Shown here: positions 1-9,000 of the stretch, piece after piece
Layout: every line of letters starts with the position of its first letter
Position numbering within the stretch: the first letter of the stretch is position 1
DNA from: Oscillospiraceae bacterium
Lineage (GTDB): Bacteria > Bacillota > Clostridia > Oscillospirales > Ruminococcaceae
DNA length: 64,000 nucleotides
NCBI GenBank assembly: GCA_030539275.1
Contig: JAUNSK010000006.1
Location: 95,198 to 159,197 of the forward strand
Direction: 5' to 3'
The notes under the pieces: model-generated
Database searches by the model: none
Told to the model about the DNA's origin: nothing
Seen by the model: the letters and a program-made list of their open reading frames with translations, nothing else
Program-made: the position numbers and the translations under genes

Positions 1-732
1 ATTTTTTAGTCTGCCGGGATATCTTATCAAAGTCGACATATCTTTGTTGAAGAGTACTCCGAATTTGCTGCTGTAGTACTTGTTATCAGCTGATACATTA
101 AATTCGCTGACCTGACTGAAGTATTGTATGGCATCCTGTGAAAAATGCTTCATTGAAGAAGGAATATTTACAGTTTCTACACTGTTGAATGTTTTAACAG
201 GAGTTGAATAGAATCCTTCACAGAAGCCGACAGCTGAGTCTTTCAAAGTAAGTTCTGTATCCTGATAGGCTGAACCTTTATAAGCATACACATAGTTTCC
301 TACGTAAACAAAACCGCTTTGCTGACTGTCAGCAATTGCAGTATCATCAAATGCCTGGGCTGATATTTCTGTTACACTGTCAGGAATATCAACACTTTCA
401 AGTAATTTACAATCCTGAAATGCCTGATAGCCGATCGATCTTAATCCTTCCGGGAGAATTACTGATTTCAGTGTTTTTGATGATTGAAACGCATAGTCAT
501 CTATTCTGGTGACATTAAGACCGTCAATAACAGCAGGTACAGTTACTTCTTCTTCAAAACCTGTATATTGTTCTATCTGTATTTCTCCTAACCATATAGT
601 GTACGCAAAATGTTCATAAATACTGGCGGCTGAAACCGTTGTTATGCAGGATGGTTCTGTAACGGCATCAATGCCAAGCGGAGATATCATGCCAAGTAAT
701 AGTAATATGGCAATGATTTTTTTGTTTCTCAT
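1..732 (-). CDS. BspA-type leucine-rich-repeat secreted protein (C-terminus beyond window edge)
   Basis: Reading leftward, the ATG at 732 opens 244 codons that run off the left edge without a stop, so the gene is partial. The first 35 or so residues look like a secretion signal: MRNKK, then a run of Ile/Leu, then small residues. The rest consists of LRR_5 (BspA/TpLRR) repeats, for example ILPEGLRSIGYQAFQDC and VDIPDSVTEISAQAF. AGAATG at about 736-741 serves as a weak ribosome site. The neighbour 38 bp upstream (771-2405) is a paralogue with the same architecture and blocks in the same order, so the pair probably arose by tandem duplication. A dockerin, present in the paralogue, may lie beyond the edge. 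These proteins are usually cell-surface or secreted adhesion modules. No enzymatic function is visible. Confidence 0.85.
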   Translation of the reverse strand, partial: MRNKKIIAILLLLGMISPLGIDAVTEPSCITTVSAASIYEHFAYTIWLGEIQIEQYTGFEEEVTVPAVIDGLNVTRIDDYAFQSSKTLKSVILPEGLRSIGYQAFQDCKLLESVDIPDSVTEISAQAFDDTAIADSQQSGFVYVGNYVYAYKGSAYQDTELTLKDSAVGFCEGFYSTPVKTFNSVETVNIPSSMKHFSQDAIQYFSQVSEFNVSADNKYYSSKFGVLFNKDMSTLIRYPGRLKN

Positions 733-770
733 ATTACATTCTCCTTTTTCACATAGATCATTATGTTTAA

Positions 771-2405
771 TTATTTAAAATATTCTGCCAGTCCCAGGTG
801 AACGGGTTCTTTCATTATATATTGCTTGAGCATCGAGAGATCAGCCAGGTTTACCATACCGTCAGCTGTTACATCTGCATTTATTAGAGCTTCGGGATGC
901 ATGTCACAGTCTCCGATAAGATGAAGGGACAGCGTTGTAAGGTCTGACATATCTATAGTACCGTTTAAGTCCATATCACCGTATCCGGCGTTCTTTGAAT
1001 TGCTTTTATCGCTGATCTCAGCAAAGGTATATCCGCAGTACTCAGCATACTTCCGGGCAACGGAGTCAGCATATCCATATATTATTCCGTCAAAATGCCA
1101 GTCAGGATCCTTAATGCCGTTATAGTAAGGATTATAGGAAACATATACTCCTTCAGGTTCGGGAGTCGTGACACATCTGTTGCTTATGGTGTAGTTTGAC
1201 ATAAATGATGAGTCTATATTCATACTGCAGTCAGGATTAAGTATAGTAACACTACCAAGTGAACTGCAATTTGCAAATGAAGCATAACCTATCGCGGTTA
1301 CGCTTTCAGGAAGAGTTATTTCCCTGAGGCTGGTTGAGCTGAATGCATATTTTCCGATAGTCTCAAGAGAAGAAGGGAGGATGATATTACTGATCGGATC
1401 ACTGTAAAATGCATATTCTCCTATAGTTTTAACAGTATCAGGAAGTTCAATATTACGTAACTTAGTACAGCTTCCAAAAGCATTTCTTCCTATTTTTTCA
1501 ATACGATCAGACAGATTTATGTCTGTAAGTGAATCACAACCTTGAAAAGCATAGCCGCCTATTATGACGGTCTGTTCAGGAACCGTATACGATGTGTTCT
1601 TATTGCTGGATGAATATACTATGAGTTCTGTCATGTCTTTGCTGAAAAGAACACTTCCTGTGCTGGTAAAGCAGCTGTTTTCATCAGAAACATTGAATTT
1701 ACTGACATCTTTGAACAAATAACCGAATGTGGATGGCAGACTCTTTAAAGAAGCAGGTATATTAACTGTGGTTATATCGGAAAATGAATCACGGTTTGTG
1801 TAATTAAAAATCTCAGAAAAACCGGTTGTTCCTTCTTTAATGGTAAATTCTGCAGTTGACTGTGCTGGCTTTTTGTACGAATATACGAGATTTCCGGCAT
1901 AGACAGGACCTTCCGGCTGACGGTCAAACCATGCTGTGAAATCAAATGCGCTGTATCCGATATATTCAAGAGTGTCCGGCAGCGTAATATTTTCAAGCGC
2001 TGAACAGCGGTAAAATGCATCTGATTCGATACTTGTCACACTGTCAGGAATCATAATATCTTTAAGTGAAGTGCATTCAGAAAATGCCGAGTCTCCGATA
2101 TACTTTACGGAGTCAGGAATTATTACGGATTTTATCTCACTGTTATTGCTGAATGCACAGCGCTCGATTTTTGTAACAGGTAACCCGGCAATAACAGAAG
2201 GGATTGATAAAGTATCTGCTGATCCTTTATATCCTGTTATCTCTGTATGATCGTCAAATACGTCATATACATAACCGCTGTCAGGATCTGACTCAGTCTG
2301 AGATGCTGAAATCGTTAAAAATGAACTGTCGCTGACTGGTATCCGGGCTGCTGCAAAAACCATATTCAGTGCAATAACAGCTGATATAATTTTTTTAATA
2401 TTCAT
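771..2405 (-). CDS. Secreted BspA-type LRR protein with C-terminal type I dockerin
   Basis: This 544-residue protein starts at the ATG at 2405, behind GGGAGG. Residues 1-35 look like a signal peptide (MNIKK, hydrophobic stretch, ISAS). Residues about 45-420 are LRR_5 repeats with the pattern IPDSVxxIGxxAFxxCxxL. A non-repeat segment around residues 140-270 mirrors a segment in the partial paralogue at 1-732. The last 70 residues form a dockerin: two calcium-binding loops, GDMDLNGTIDMSDL and ADVTADGMVNLADL, each followed by a helix. Dockerins bind cohesins on scaffoldins, so the protein is likely secreted and attached to a cellulosome-like complex or the cell surface. LRR-dockerin proteins are known in ruminococci and their ligand is generally unknown. 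Confidence 0.9.
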   Translation of the reverse strand: MNIKKIISAVIALNMVFAAARIPVSDSSFLTISASQTESDPDSGYVYDVFDDHTEITGYKGSADTLSIPSVIAGLPVTKIERCAFSNNSEIKSVIIPDSVKYIGDSAFSECTSLKDIMIPDSVTSIESDAFYRCSALENITLPDTLEYIGYSAFDFTAWFDRQPEGPVYAGNLVYSYKKPAQSTAEFTIKEGTTGFSEIFNYTNRDSFSDITTVNIPASLKSLPSTFGYLFKDVSKFNVSDENSCFTSTGSVLFSKDMTELIVYSSSNKNTSYTVPEQTVIIGGYAFQGCDSLTDINLSDRIEKIGRNAFGSCTKLRNIELPDTVKTIGEYAFYSDPISNIILPSSLETIGKYAFSSTSLREITLPESVTAIGYASFANCSSLGSVTILNPDCSMNIDSSFMSNYTISNRCVTTPEPEGVYVSYNPYYNGIKDPDWHFDGIIYGYADSVARKYAEYCGYTFAEISDKSNSKNAGYGDMDLNGTIDMSDLTTLSLHLIGDCDMHPEALINADVTADGMVNLADLSMLKQYIMKEPVHLGLAEYFK

Positions 2406-2725
2406 ATTGATTCCTCCCTGGAGATTTTTTGTCGGTCAATTAATTATTTCTACATAAGTAATACTTTAAGGGATGTATAAAAGCTACAGATGATTTACTA
2501 ATTATTGAAGAAAAGAATAAACAAGGAAACCGACCTGCATTTTCATCATCGGGCATAATGTACTTTGCCATTTATGAGGATCAGCTGAATACACAATACA
2601 ATTGCCGGTAACATAAGCACTGTATAAAGTAAATGAATTAAATTATCTTAATAAAAATGGAAAATAAATACAACTAATGATTAAACGTGATAATGCTTAT
2701 TTTTGAATCTGCCAGTACCTAAAGG
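2406..2725. other. Intergenic stretch, no gene seen
   Basis: A+T-rich spacer between the leftward LRR gene and the rightward gene at 2858. Stops are frequent in all frames, and I see no RNA gene, repeat or convincing hairpin. A promoter for the rightward gene lies just downstream. Confidence 0.5.
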
Positions 2726-2754
2726 TTGCAAAAATCATCATTTTTGTGTAAAAT
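2726..2754 (+). promoter_or_regulatory. Sigma-70-type promoter for the 2858 gene and perhaps the Wadjet operon
   Basis: TTGCAA (2726-2731), a 17-bp spacer, then TAAAAT (2749-2754), about 100 bp before the start codon. No terminator is visible between 3292 and 10389, so this promoter may also serve the downstream jet genes. Confidence 0.5.
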
Positions 2755-2857
2755 AGTATATATAACTCTGATTCATTTCAATTTTTAAACTTGTATAGCT
2801 TCTGTGCTGATGTCAATGATTAATATATAATTAATTTCAATGAACCGGGTGATATAT

Positions 2858-3292
2858 ATGAGATTATGGTCATGGCAGCTGCTGCCTTATCTGCCGGATC
2901 TTCAGCTGCGCGGTCAGCTCATGGAACTTGTCGGGCTTATGCATGAATGGCGTGACAAGGGGACGACCAATCATCTTGTAGTCAATAAAGTTATGGAGTA
3001 TCCAAAAAGTGAATTATCAGGATATTTCAAATATTATAAAGACATTATGAGACGCAGATATGGCAATAATCTTGATAAATATATAGCAGAGTTCAGAGAT
3101 TTTTCCGGTCCGGCGCACCACAAGGATTCATTTTTTGATGGCTGGCATGACCGTGAATACATGAGAGTCTGCATGGCAAATCTCTATGAAAAATACAGGT
3201 TTGGTGTAGGTAAATCACGCATCACGCAAGAGCAGTGGGAAGTTCTGTGTATCGGATATAAGAAATATACAGGTGAGGATTACAAAATATAA
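2858..3292 (+). CDS. Pyrimidine-dimer DNA glycosylase-like (Pyr_excise / TIGR02328-type) protein
   Basis: The 144-residue protein begins MRLWSWQLLPYLPDLQLRGQ. This matches the usual MRLWxxxLxPxLPxxQLxGQ opening of a conserved family annotated near T4 endonuclease V (Pyr_excise). Later features are a W..K.TxNHxxVN segment and an M-R-R-R-YG segment, as in that family. An in-frame ATG lies 18 bp upstream at 2840. I chose 2858 because the family starts at MRLW and GGGTGAT sits at ribosome-site distance. T4 endonuclease V uses Thr2 as its catalytic residue and it is not present here, so activity is uncertain. The next reading frame starts 18 bp downstream, so this gene may be cotranscribed with the Wadjet genes. 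That would give a DNA-damage or defence context, but it may also be unrelated. Confidence 0.6.
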   Translation: MRLWSWQLLPYLPDLQLRGQLMELVGLMHEWRDKGTTNHLVVNKVMEYPKSELSGYFKYYKDIMRRRYGNNLDKYIAEFRDFSGPAHHKDSFFDGWHDREYMRVCMANLYEKYRFGVGKSRITQEQWEVLCIGYKKYTGEDYKI

Positions 3293-3310
3293 AAAAACAG
3301 CGGGGCAGTT

Positions 3311-3780
3311 ATGGACATAAGAACCTATATTAAGGATTCCAGAAATAAGACCTTTACTCTGACTCAGCTGATGCAGGCTTCCGGCGTAAAAAATGAGGAA
3401 GAACTGTTCAGAATAATTACGGCCTGTACTGATTCGGGCGATATAGAGCCGGTAAGGGCTTCAGGAACAAACGGAAACAGAAAATATCCTTTGTAAATAA
3501 AATACAGAAAAAAAGAGAACAGGAACACTCAGTTACCAATGTAAACCCTGAGCTTGATATAAATGCATTTGTTCCGGCATATGAAAAAATGCTGGAGCTT
3601 TCTGCCGGGATCAGGCTGCCTGACAGCGCAGACATGAGAAATGTCCCGGTCGAGACGGATTTTATAGAAAAATCATTTGACTCTGAAGCAGCCCGCAGGA
3701 TAACAGACCTGCTAAGCGCAAACAAACGGCTTCCACAGGAAATTGTAACTTACAAATATCTATGTACAACTATGAAATAA
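3311..3780 (+). pseudogene. Frameshifted, truncated jetD-like gene (Wadjet), no nuclease domain
   Basis: Two reading frames abut. The first (3311-3496, 61 residues) begins MDIRTYIKDSRNKTF and ends ASGTNGNRKYPL, then stop. The second frame is open from about 3470 to 3780; it reads NKIQKKREQEH, then NPELDINAFVPAYEKMLEL and ends YLCTTMK. Joining them by a frame change near 3485-3497 gives one continuous N-terminal region of roughly 155 residues. The ASGTNGN..P motif followed by a basic stretch and NPELDI resembles, from memory, the N-terminal half of some JetD (DUF2220) proteins, which are usually 350-400 residues with a C-terminal Toprim nuclease. Nothing like the Toprim domain follows; jetA starts 13 bp after the second stop. 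I therefore call a decayed jetD, although an unrelated small gene or a sequencing error is possible. Confidence 0.4.
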
Positions 3781-3793
3781 AGAAAGGTATAAA

Positions 3794-5344
3794 ATGAACC
3801 TCGAAATTAGCGAAATACTTGACGGCTTTGAACAGCGAATGAAATATATGAGTATCGTGAGGTGCCTTACAGAGCATACACGTCCTGATGTTATACGGGA
3901 TATTATCAGCGACGACGATATGCTCAACAACTGCATTATGGCGGTGCTTGTTTACATAATGGAACATAATCTGAGATATGACGCTGAATGTACAATTGAC
4001 AATGTATCCTCTTTTCTGCGTGAATTTCTTATTCTCAACGAAACAGATCCTGAAAGTTCTCCGGTACTAGCAAAGTACATAGTAGTAAACGTGCTTCAGA
4101 ACAGCGGTATTATTCATGAGTTTCCTGTGTTCAGTCCGCTGACAATGAAGTGTGAGAAAATAAATATCAGACTTATCAATGATGTCAAAGGACGTTATCA
4201 TCTTACTGATGACGCATATGAGTTTCTGTTTCGAACCAAGGAAATTGACAGTGAGCTTGACTTTTCGGTTGCCCGTTTCAAGCTGCATGAGCTTTTAAAG
4301 CGTGGAAATTACAACGATGCCCTCAGGCAGAGCAGGGAGCTTGTCAGCAAGATAAGAACCATGAAATCAGGTATCAATGACTTTATACAGAGATGCCGTG
4401 AAAATATTTCACAGATCCTCATAGATGAATATGAAAAGATCATAAACAAGATACATACCATACTCAGTGAAGAAAGCAATGAGCTTGAGTCACTTGAGAA
4501 AAATGTTCAGCTTACTCTGGATGCCATGAACCAGACAGATGAATACAACCGTGAGAATAATATCATCAACCAGAACATCAGATCAATGAACGAGATAGTA
4601 TCAAATATCAGAATTGCTATCAATGAACAGCGTTCGCTTATGAACAGGCAGTACGATCTGTCAAAACAGTATCAGCAGCTTCTTCTAGACAATATGTATA
4701 TCAGAAGCTATAAACGGTTCAATTTAGAACAAGAGCTTCTGGATGTATTCCGTAAAAAAGGCAGTGATACAGACAAGCTGTGTGATTTTGCACAGTTTAT
4801 TCTCGGACCGTTCGGGAAACCACGCCTGAAAAAATATTTCAGTATCAGTGACTTCTATGACAAACAGAGCCTGACTGATAAGGAGTTAAGTGACAATGAA
4901 ATAGTCCTTGAATCAGAAGATGACCAGGCAGCAAAATTAATTGACAGACGAAATGAGCTGCATCTTGGAATAATAAAAAGTCTTTTCATTTATATACAGG
5001 ATCATTCAAGGTTTACAGTAAGTGAATATCTTCACAGTCTGACACTGGAGGAGTTTGAAAACTACTGTGACGAACAGCTGCTTCCAGGCGTACTGCTTGC
5101 GCTGTACGATACAGGACGTATAGATATTGACAGCTGGAAAAGCACTCCTAAAACCATAATAGAACCTAACGGAGAATTTGAACTGGCATGGTGCCTGAGC
5201 AGACTTCCGGATGAACTGCTTGAAATAAATGCTGTAAATATTATATGGAGTGATAAAACAACATTAATGAATATTTCTGACGGGGAGCGTCAGAGAAAAA
5301 TTGAAATAACTGATTTTATAATAGAGGTGTCAGCAAATGAATGA
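3794..5344 (+). CDS. jetA: Wadjet anti-plasmid system protein JetA (MukF/kleisin-like)
   Basis: This 516-residue protein starts at the ATG at 3794 behind GAAAGG. The first 130 residues are helical and winged-helix-like (MNLEISEILDGFEQRMKYMS). Residues about 180-320 are predicted long coiled coil, rich in E/Q/N/R. The C-terminal 130 residues look like another winged-helix region. This layout, and its place directly before a DUF6063-like gene and a MukB-like ATPase, matches the JetA family (DUF5716), the kleisin of Wadjet. Wadjet complexes sense and cleave circular plasmid DNA and need JetA, JetB, JetC and the nuclease JetD. JetA bridges the JetC heads. The gene overlaps jetB by 8 bp, implying translational coupling. 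Assignment rests on layout and context rather than an alignment. Confidence 0.8.
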   Translation: MNLEISEILDGFEQRMKYMSIVRCLTEHTRPDVIRDIISDDDMLNNCIMAVLVYIMEHNLRYDAECTIDNVSSFLREFLILNETDPESSPVLAKYIVVNVLQNSGIIHEFPVFSPLTMKCEKINIRLINDVKGRYHLTDDAYEFLFRTKEIDSELDFSVARFKLHELLKRGNYNDALRQSRELVSKIRTMKSGINDFIQRCRENISQILIDEYEKIINKIHTILSEESNELESLEKNVQLTLDAMNQTDEYNRENNIINQNIRSMNEIVSNIRIAINEQRSLMNRQYDLSKQYQQLLLDNMYIRSYKRFNLEQELLDVFRKKGSDTDKLCDFAQFILGPFGKPRLKKYFSISDFYDKQSLTDKELSDNEIVLESEDDQAAKLIDRRNELHLGIIKSLFIYIQDHSRFTVSEYLHSLTLEEFENYCDEQLLPGVLLALYDTGRIDIDSWKSTPKTIIEPNGEFELAWCLSRLPDELLEINAVNIIWSDKTTLMNISDGERQRKIEITDFIIEVSANE

Positions 5345-6041
5345 AAAAGCTCTGATGATCTTCAGACAGCTGCTTAAAACCGGGATGATATCAAGAAATG
5401 ATAATCCTGAGTTATGGAATGATTTTGAAACTGCTCAGGTCCGCGAGGCACTTGATGTGCTCAGAAAACAGCTTGACTTTGATATTTACCGGGCATCAGA
5501 CCGTGCATATCTGATACCGGAAGAGGATAATGTTATATTCAGCAAGGACAATATGGATTTCAGACGTGATATAAGATCAGGAAATGATATAAAGATCACT
5601 GATCTGTATCTTCTCAACTACATGTCAATGTATCTTCTGTACGAATTTTTTCATGGAGAGGGTGCGGAACCTTTATGCAGGGATTTTGTAGAGCAGGATG
5701 ATTTTATCAGCATTTTTACAAGTCACTGTGAATCTGTCAGCCTGAGAAAATCGGATGCAGATGACATCAGTGATAAATACAGCATTAATTTCTGCAAAAT
5801 GGCTGATCAGTGGCTTACAAAAACATATGGTGAACCTGACAGCAGACAGATCGCTACAAAAACAGGATGTCTTAACAGAGTGCTCATCAAAATGAGAAAT
5901 GAAAATCTGTTTATTGATGACAACAACATGATAGTTCCTACTCAGAAGCTAAAGGATATCATGCCTTATTTTCTAAGAAAAGAAAGAACAGCTTCAATTC
6001 ACAGATTTTTAGGAGGTCAGGACAATGCCGCAGATCAGTAA
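5337..6041 (+). CDS. jetB: Wadjet system protein JetB (MukE/KITE-like, DUF6063-type)
   Basis: A 234-residue protein starting at the ATG at 5337 inside the end of jetA, with GGTG nine bases upstream. It begins MNEKALMIFRQLLKTGMISR and has the size and winged-helix pattern of the KITE subunits that pair with MukB-like SMC proteins. The segment REALDVLRKQLDFDIYRASD followed by YLIPEEDN is typical of DUF6063/JetB proteins. JetB binds the kleisin JetA and helps set up the SMC loop-extruding motor. The 17-bp overlap with jetC and the AGGAGG ribosome site within its last codons indicate a tight operon. No signal peptide or membrane segment is seen, consistent with a cytoplasmic DNA-bound complex. 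Confidence 0.8.
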   Translation: MNEKALMIFRQLLKTGMISRNDNPELWNDFETAQVREALDVLRKQLDFDIYRASDRAYLIPEEDNVIFSKDNMDFRRDIRSGNDIKITDLYLLNYMSMYLLYEFFHGEGAEPLCRDFVEQDDFISIFTSHCESVSLRKSDADDISDKYSINFCKMADQWLTKTYGEPDSRQIATKTGCLNRVLIKMRNENLFIDDNNMIVPTQKLKDIMPYFLRKERTASIHRFLGGQDNAADQ

Positions 6042-9000
6042 GATAAGAGTAGTTAACTGCTGGTACAATAACGGAAAAAGACTGATACCGGATGAAACCT
6101 TTGATTTTCTGTCTCCGTCTGCTCAGCCGAACAATACCCTGATCGCACTGGCAAACGGAGGCGGAAAGTCAGTTCTTGTACAGATGATGCTTCAGCCTGT
6201 GTGTCCTCTCAGGAGTCTCGGCAGAAGGATAGGGGACTATTTTGAAAAGGCCAGTGACCACTGCTACATACTGCTCGAATGGAAACTCGATGGTTCTAAC
6301 GAGTATCTGCTGACCGGTATCTCTATCTCTGCCGGTGCAAGAACAGACAGTGAGGATGAGAATGAAAATAAAACACGAACTCTGAAGCATTATACATTCA
6401 CAGCCAAATATATCCCGTCAGGCACCAGTGACTATACACTTGACAATCTGCCTCTCTCATCTATGGAAAACGGACAGTTTAAAGCTCAGTCATTCTCATT
6501 TGTAAGGGATCTTGCCAAGAATAAAAATAATATAACTGTTTTTTCAGACAGTGAACATGAAAAATACCGTCACGAACTGCTTAACCACGGCATCTCAAGA
6601 TTTGAGTGGGAAAATGTCATCAGTAAGGTAAACCTTGTTGAGGGAGGACTCATAAAATATTTTGAAGCCTTCAGGACTTCGGACTCACTTATCAATAATC
6701 TCCTTATCAAAACTATTGAGGATAACCAGAACAGCAGCGGTGATGATCAGTCACTTAAAAATCTGTTTATTAATTACTCTGGAGAATACAGTAGGTTGAG
6801 GGAAAACGAGGAACGCCGCGGGTTTGCTGCACAGGTAAGAGATGAGATCACAGGTAAGCTTACCGGAGTTGAACATCTGCGGGAACTCAGTGATGAGCTT
6901 GCGTCATCACAGGCTGTTATGCGTGGTTTCATCAAAGCACTAGGAGTAAAGTATCAGCAGCTGCGAAAATCAGAAGATGATATTGCCCGGAAGACAGCAT
7001 CACTCAAAGATGATATCAGGCATCTTAGGTTTGAAGAGGCTTCACTTGTTTACTATAAAGCTGATTCGCTGTATTCTGACGCCGATGCTGAATATATTAA
7101 GGCACTCAATAAACTTGAGGATACTCAGTTTAATTATAATGATACTGAAAAAAAGCTCAGGATAATGAAATGTGCACATGAAAACGATCAGATCAGAAGA
7201 CTGACAGGTGAAAAACAGGGTGCTGCCATTGCGATCGATCAACTGAGCGGAAATTCTGAATATCTCAACAGATCTCAGAAGCTTGGATATTCAATATATT
7301 TTAAAGCTGATAAAGAAGCTAAGGAAACTGATTTTTCAATTAATGATCTGAATAATAAAATCATCGAATCTGATCAGGTGCTGGAACAGGCAAAAAAACA
7401 GAAAAAGGAACTTCAGACGCAGTACAGCAGAATAAAATCTGAAGCTGACACCATGAGCGGAAGACTTATCAGTTTAGATGAGTCGATCTCAAAGAAAGCA
7501 GCGATGCTGGAACTTGATCTGGTCAGGAAACTTGATGCTAGTTATCAGACTGACTGTATAACTGATGAAAGAAAAAAACTTGAGGATCGTCGCAATGAGA
7601 TCTGTGAAGAAAGACAGTCTCTGTGCAATGAAAAAGCAGAGCTTGAGAAGAGAAAAAAAGAGATCATAAAAGAAGAAATTGCGCTGACTGTTAAAATAAA
7701 TGAACTTAAGGCAAGCATTGACGTGCAGGAAAAAAATCTTGATGAATATAATACTGCTTCTGAGAAGATAAATGAACTCTGTCAGCTCTTCTCACTGCCG
7801 GACGACAGCATTTATAACGGCAGACTTACTCAGGTGATTTTAAATGCTGTAAAACAGGTAAAGGCAGAATCAGAGGGAATAAGCCACCGCATTATTCTTC
7901 AGAATGAGCAGATAGAGGCTGCAAAAAAAGGTTGTCTGCATATACCTCATGCAGTACTAAAGTATCTTGATTCGACTTCAATAGAATACCAGACATGTGA
8001 AAAGTATTTAAGAAGCGGTTCGTACAGTAAAGAAAAAATTTCTCAGATGCTGACCATCATGCCTCAACTGGCATTTGGAATTGCGGTGTTTGATGATGAC
8101 TATGAAAAGATACTTGCAGACTCGTCAGCTCAGTGGCTGCCATGCGTTGTTCCTGTTTTCAGATATGACGATATTGCAGAATGTGCCAAAGGAAATTCGG
8201 TTATATCTAACCGCATGATCTCTTGTTATTCAAAAAGATATTTTGATGATCCTGACGGATGTTGCCATGATTTTGAAAACAGCCTGAATTCATTGAAAGA
8301 ATCCTATAACTTTCAGCAGGATCGTATCAAAAAGCTTGATGATTATATCGGGATCTGCAGCGCGTTTACATATGCAAGCGATTTTAAGGAAAAACAGACA
8401 CTGAAAATTCAGTCAATAAAAAATGATATTTCAAAAGCTAACACAGAGCTTTCGCAGACACAGGCAAGTGCCGGAAAAACGGATGAGCGCATAAATGAAA
8501 TCACTGTGCTTTCAGGAAATCTTGATAAAGAAAGCAATGCAGTTAATTCTGAGCTGAGTTCACTTAACGAGCTTTTTCAGGATTGTGAAAACTGCCATAA
8601 ATACCTTGAAGAAATATCAGCTATGAGCTCACAGCTCAAAGACATTGAAACACGCAGCAACAAGGCTGAGCAGATCATCAGTGAACAGACGGCCGTAAGC
8701 GGAGATCTGAAAGCTTCTCTCAGAAACGCAGCAGAGATCAAAAGCAAGCTGAACGGATACTTAGAGCAGTTCAGGGATTATAAGCCAACAGAAATTTTAG
8801 ACGATGATATAGAATCTCTGATTTCACAGCTCAGTAAACTCAATGAAAACCAGAACAAAAGCATTGAAGAACTGAATAAAGTGATTGAAAGGTGCACCGG
8901 TGAGATCAGCCGATGCAGAAAAGAAATCAGCCGTCTTGGTATAGAAGAAGAACTGTATGCCGGAGTAATGTATTCAGGTGAAAGAGAAGAGGAACTGATA

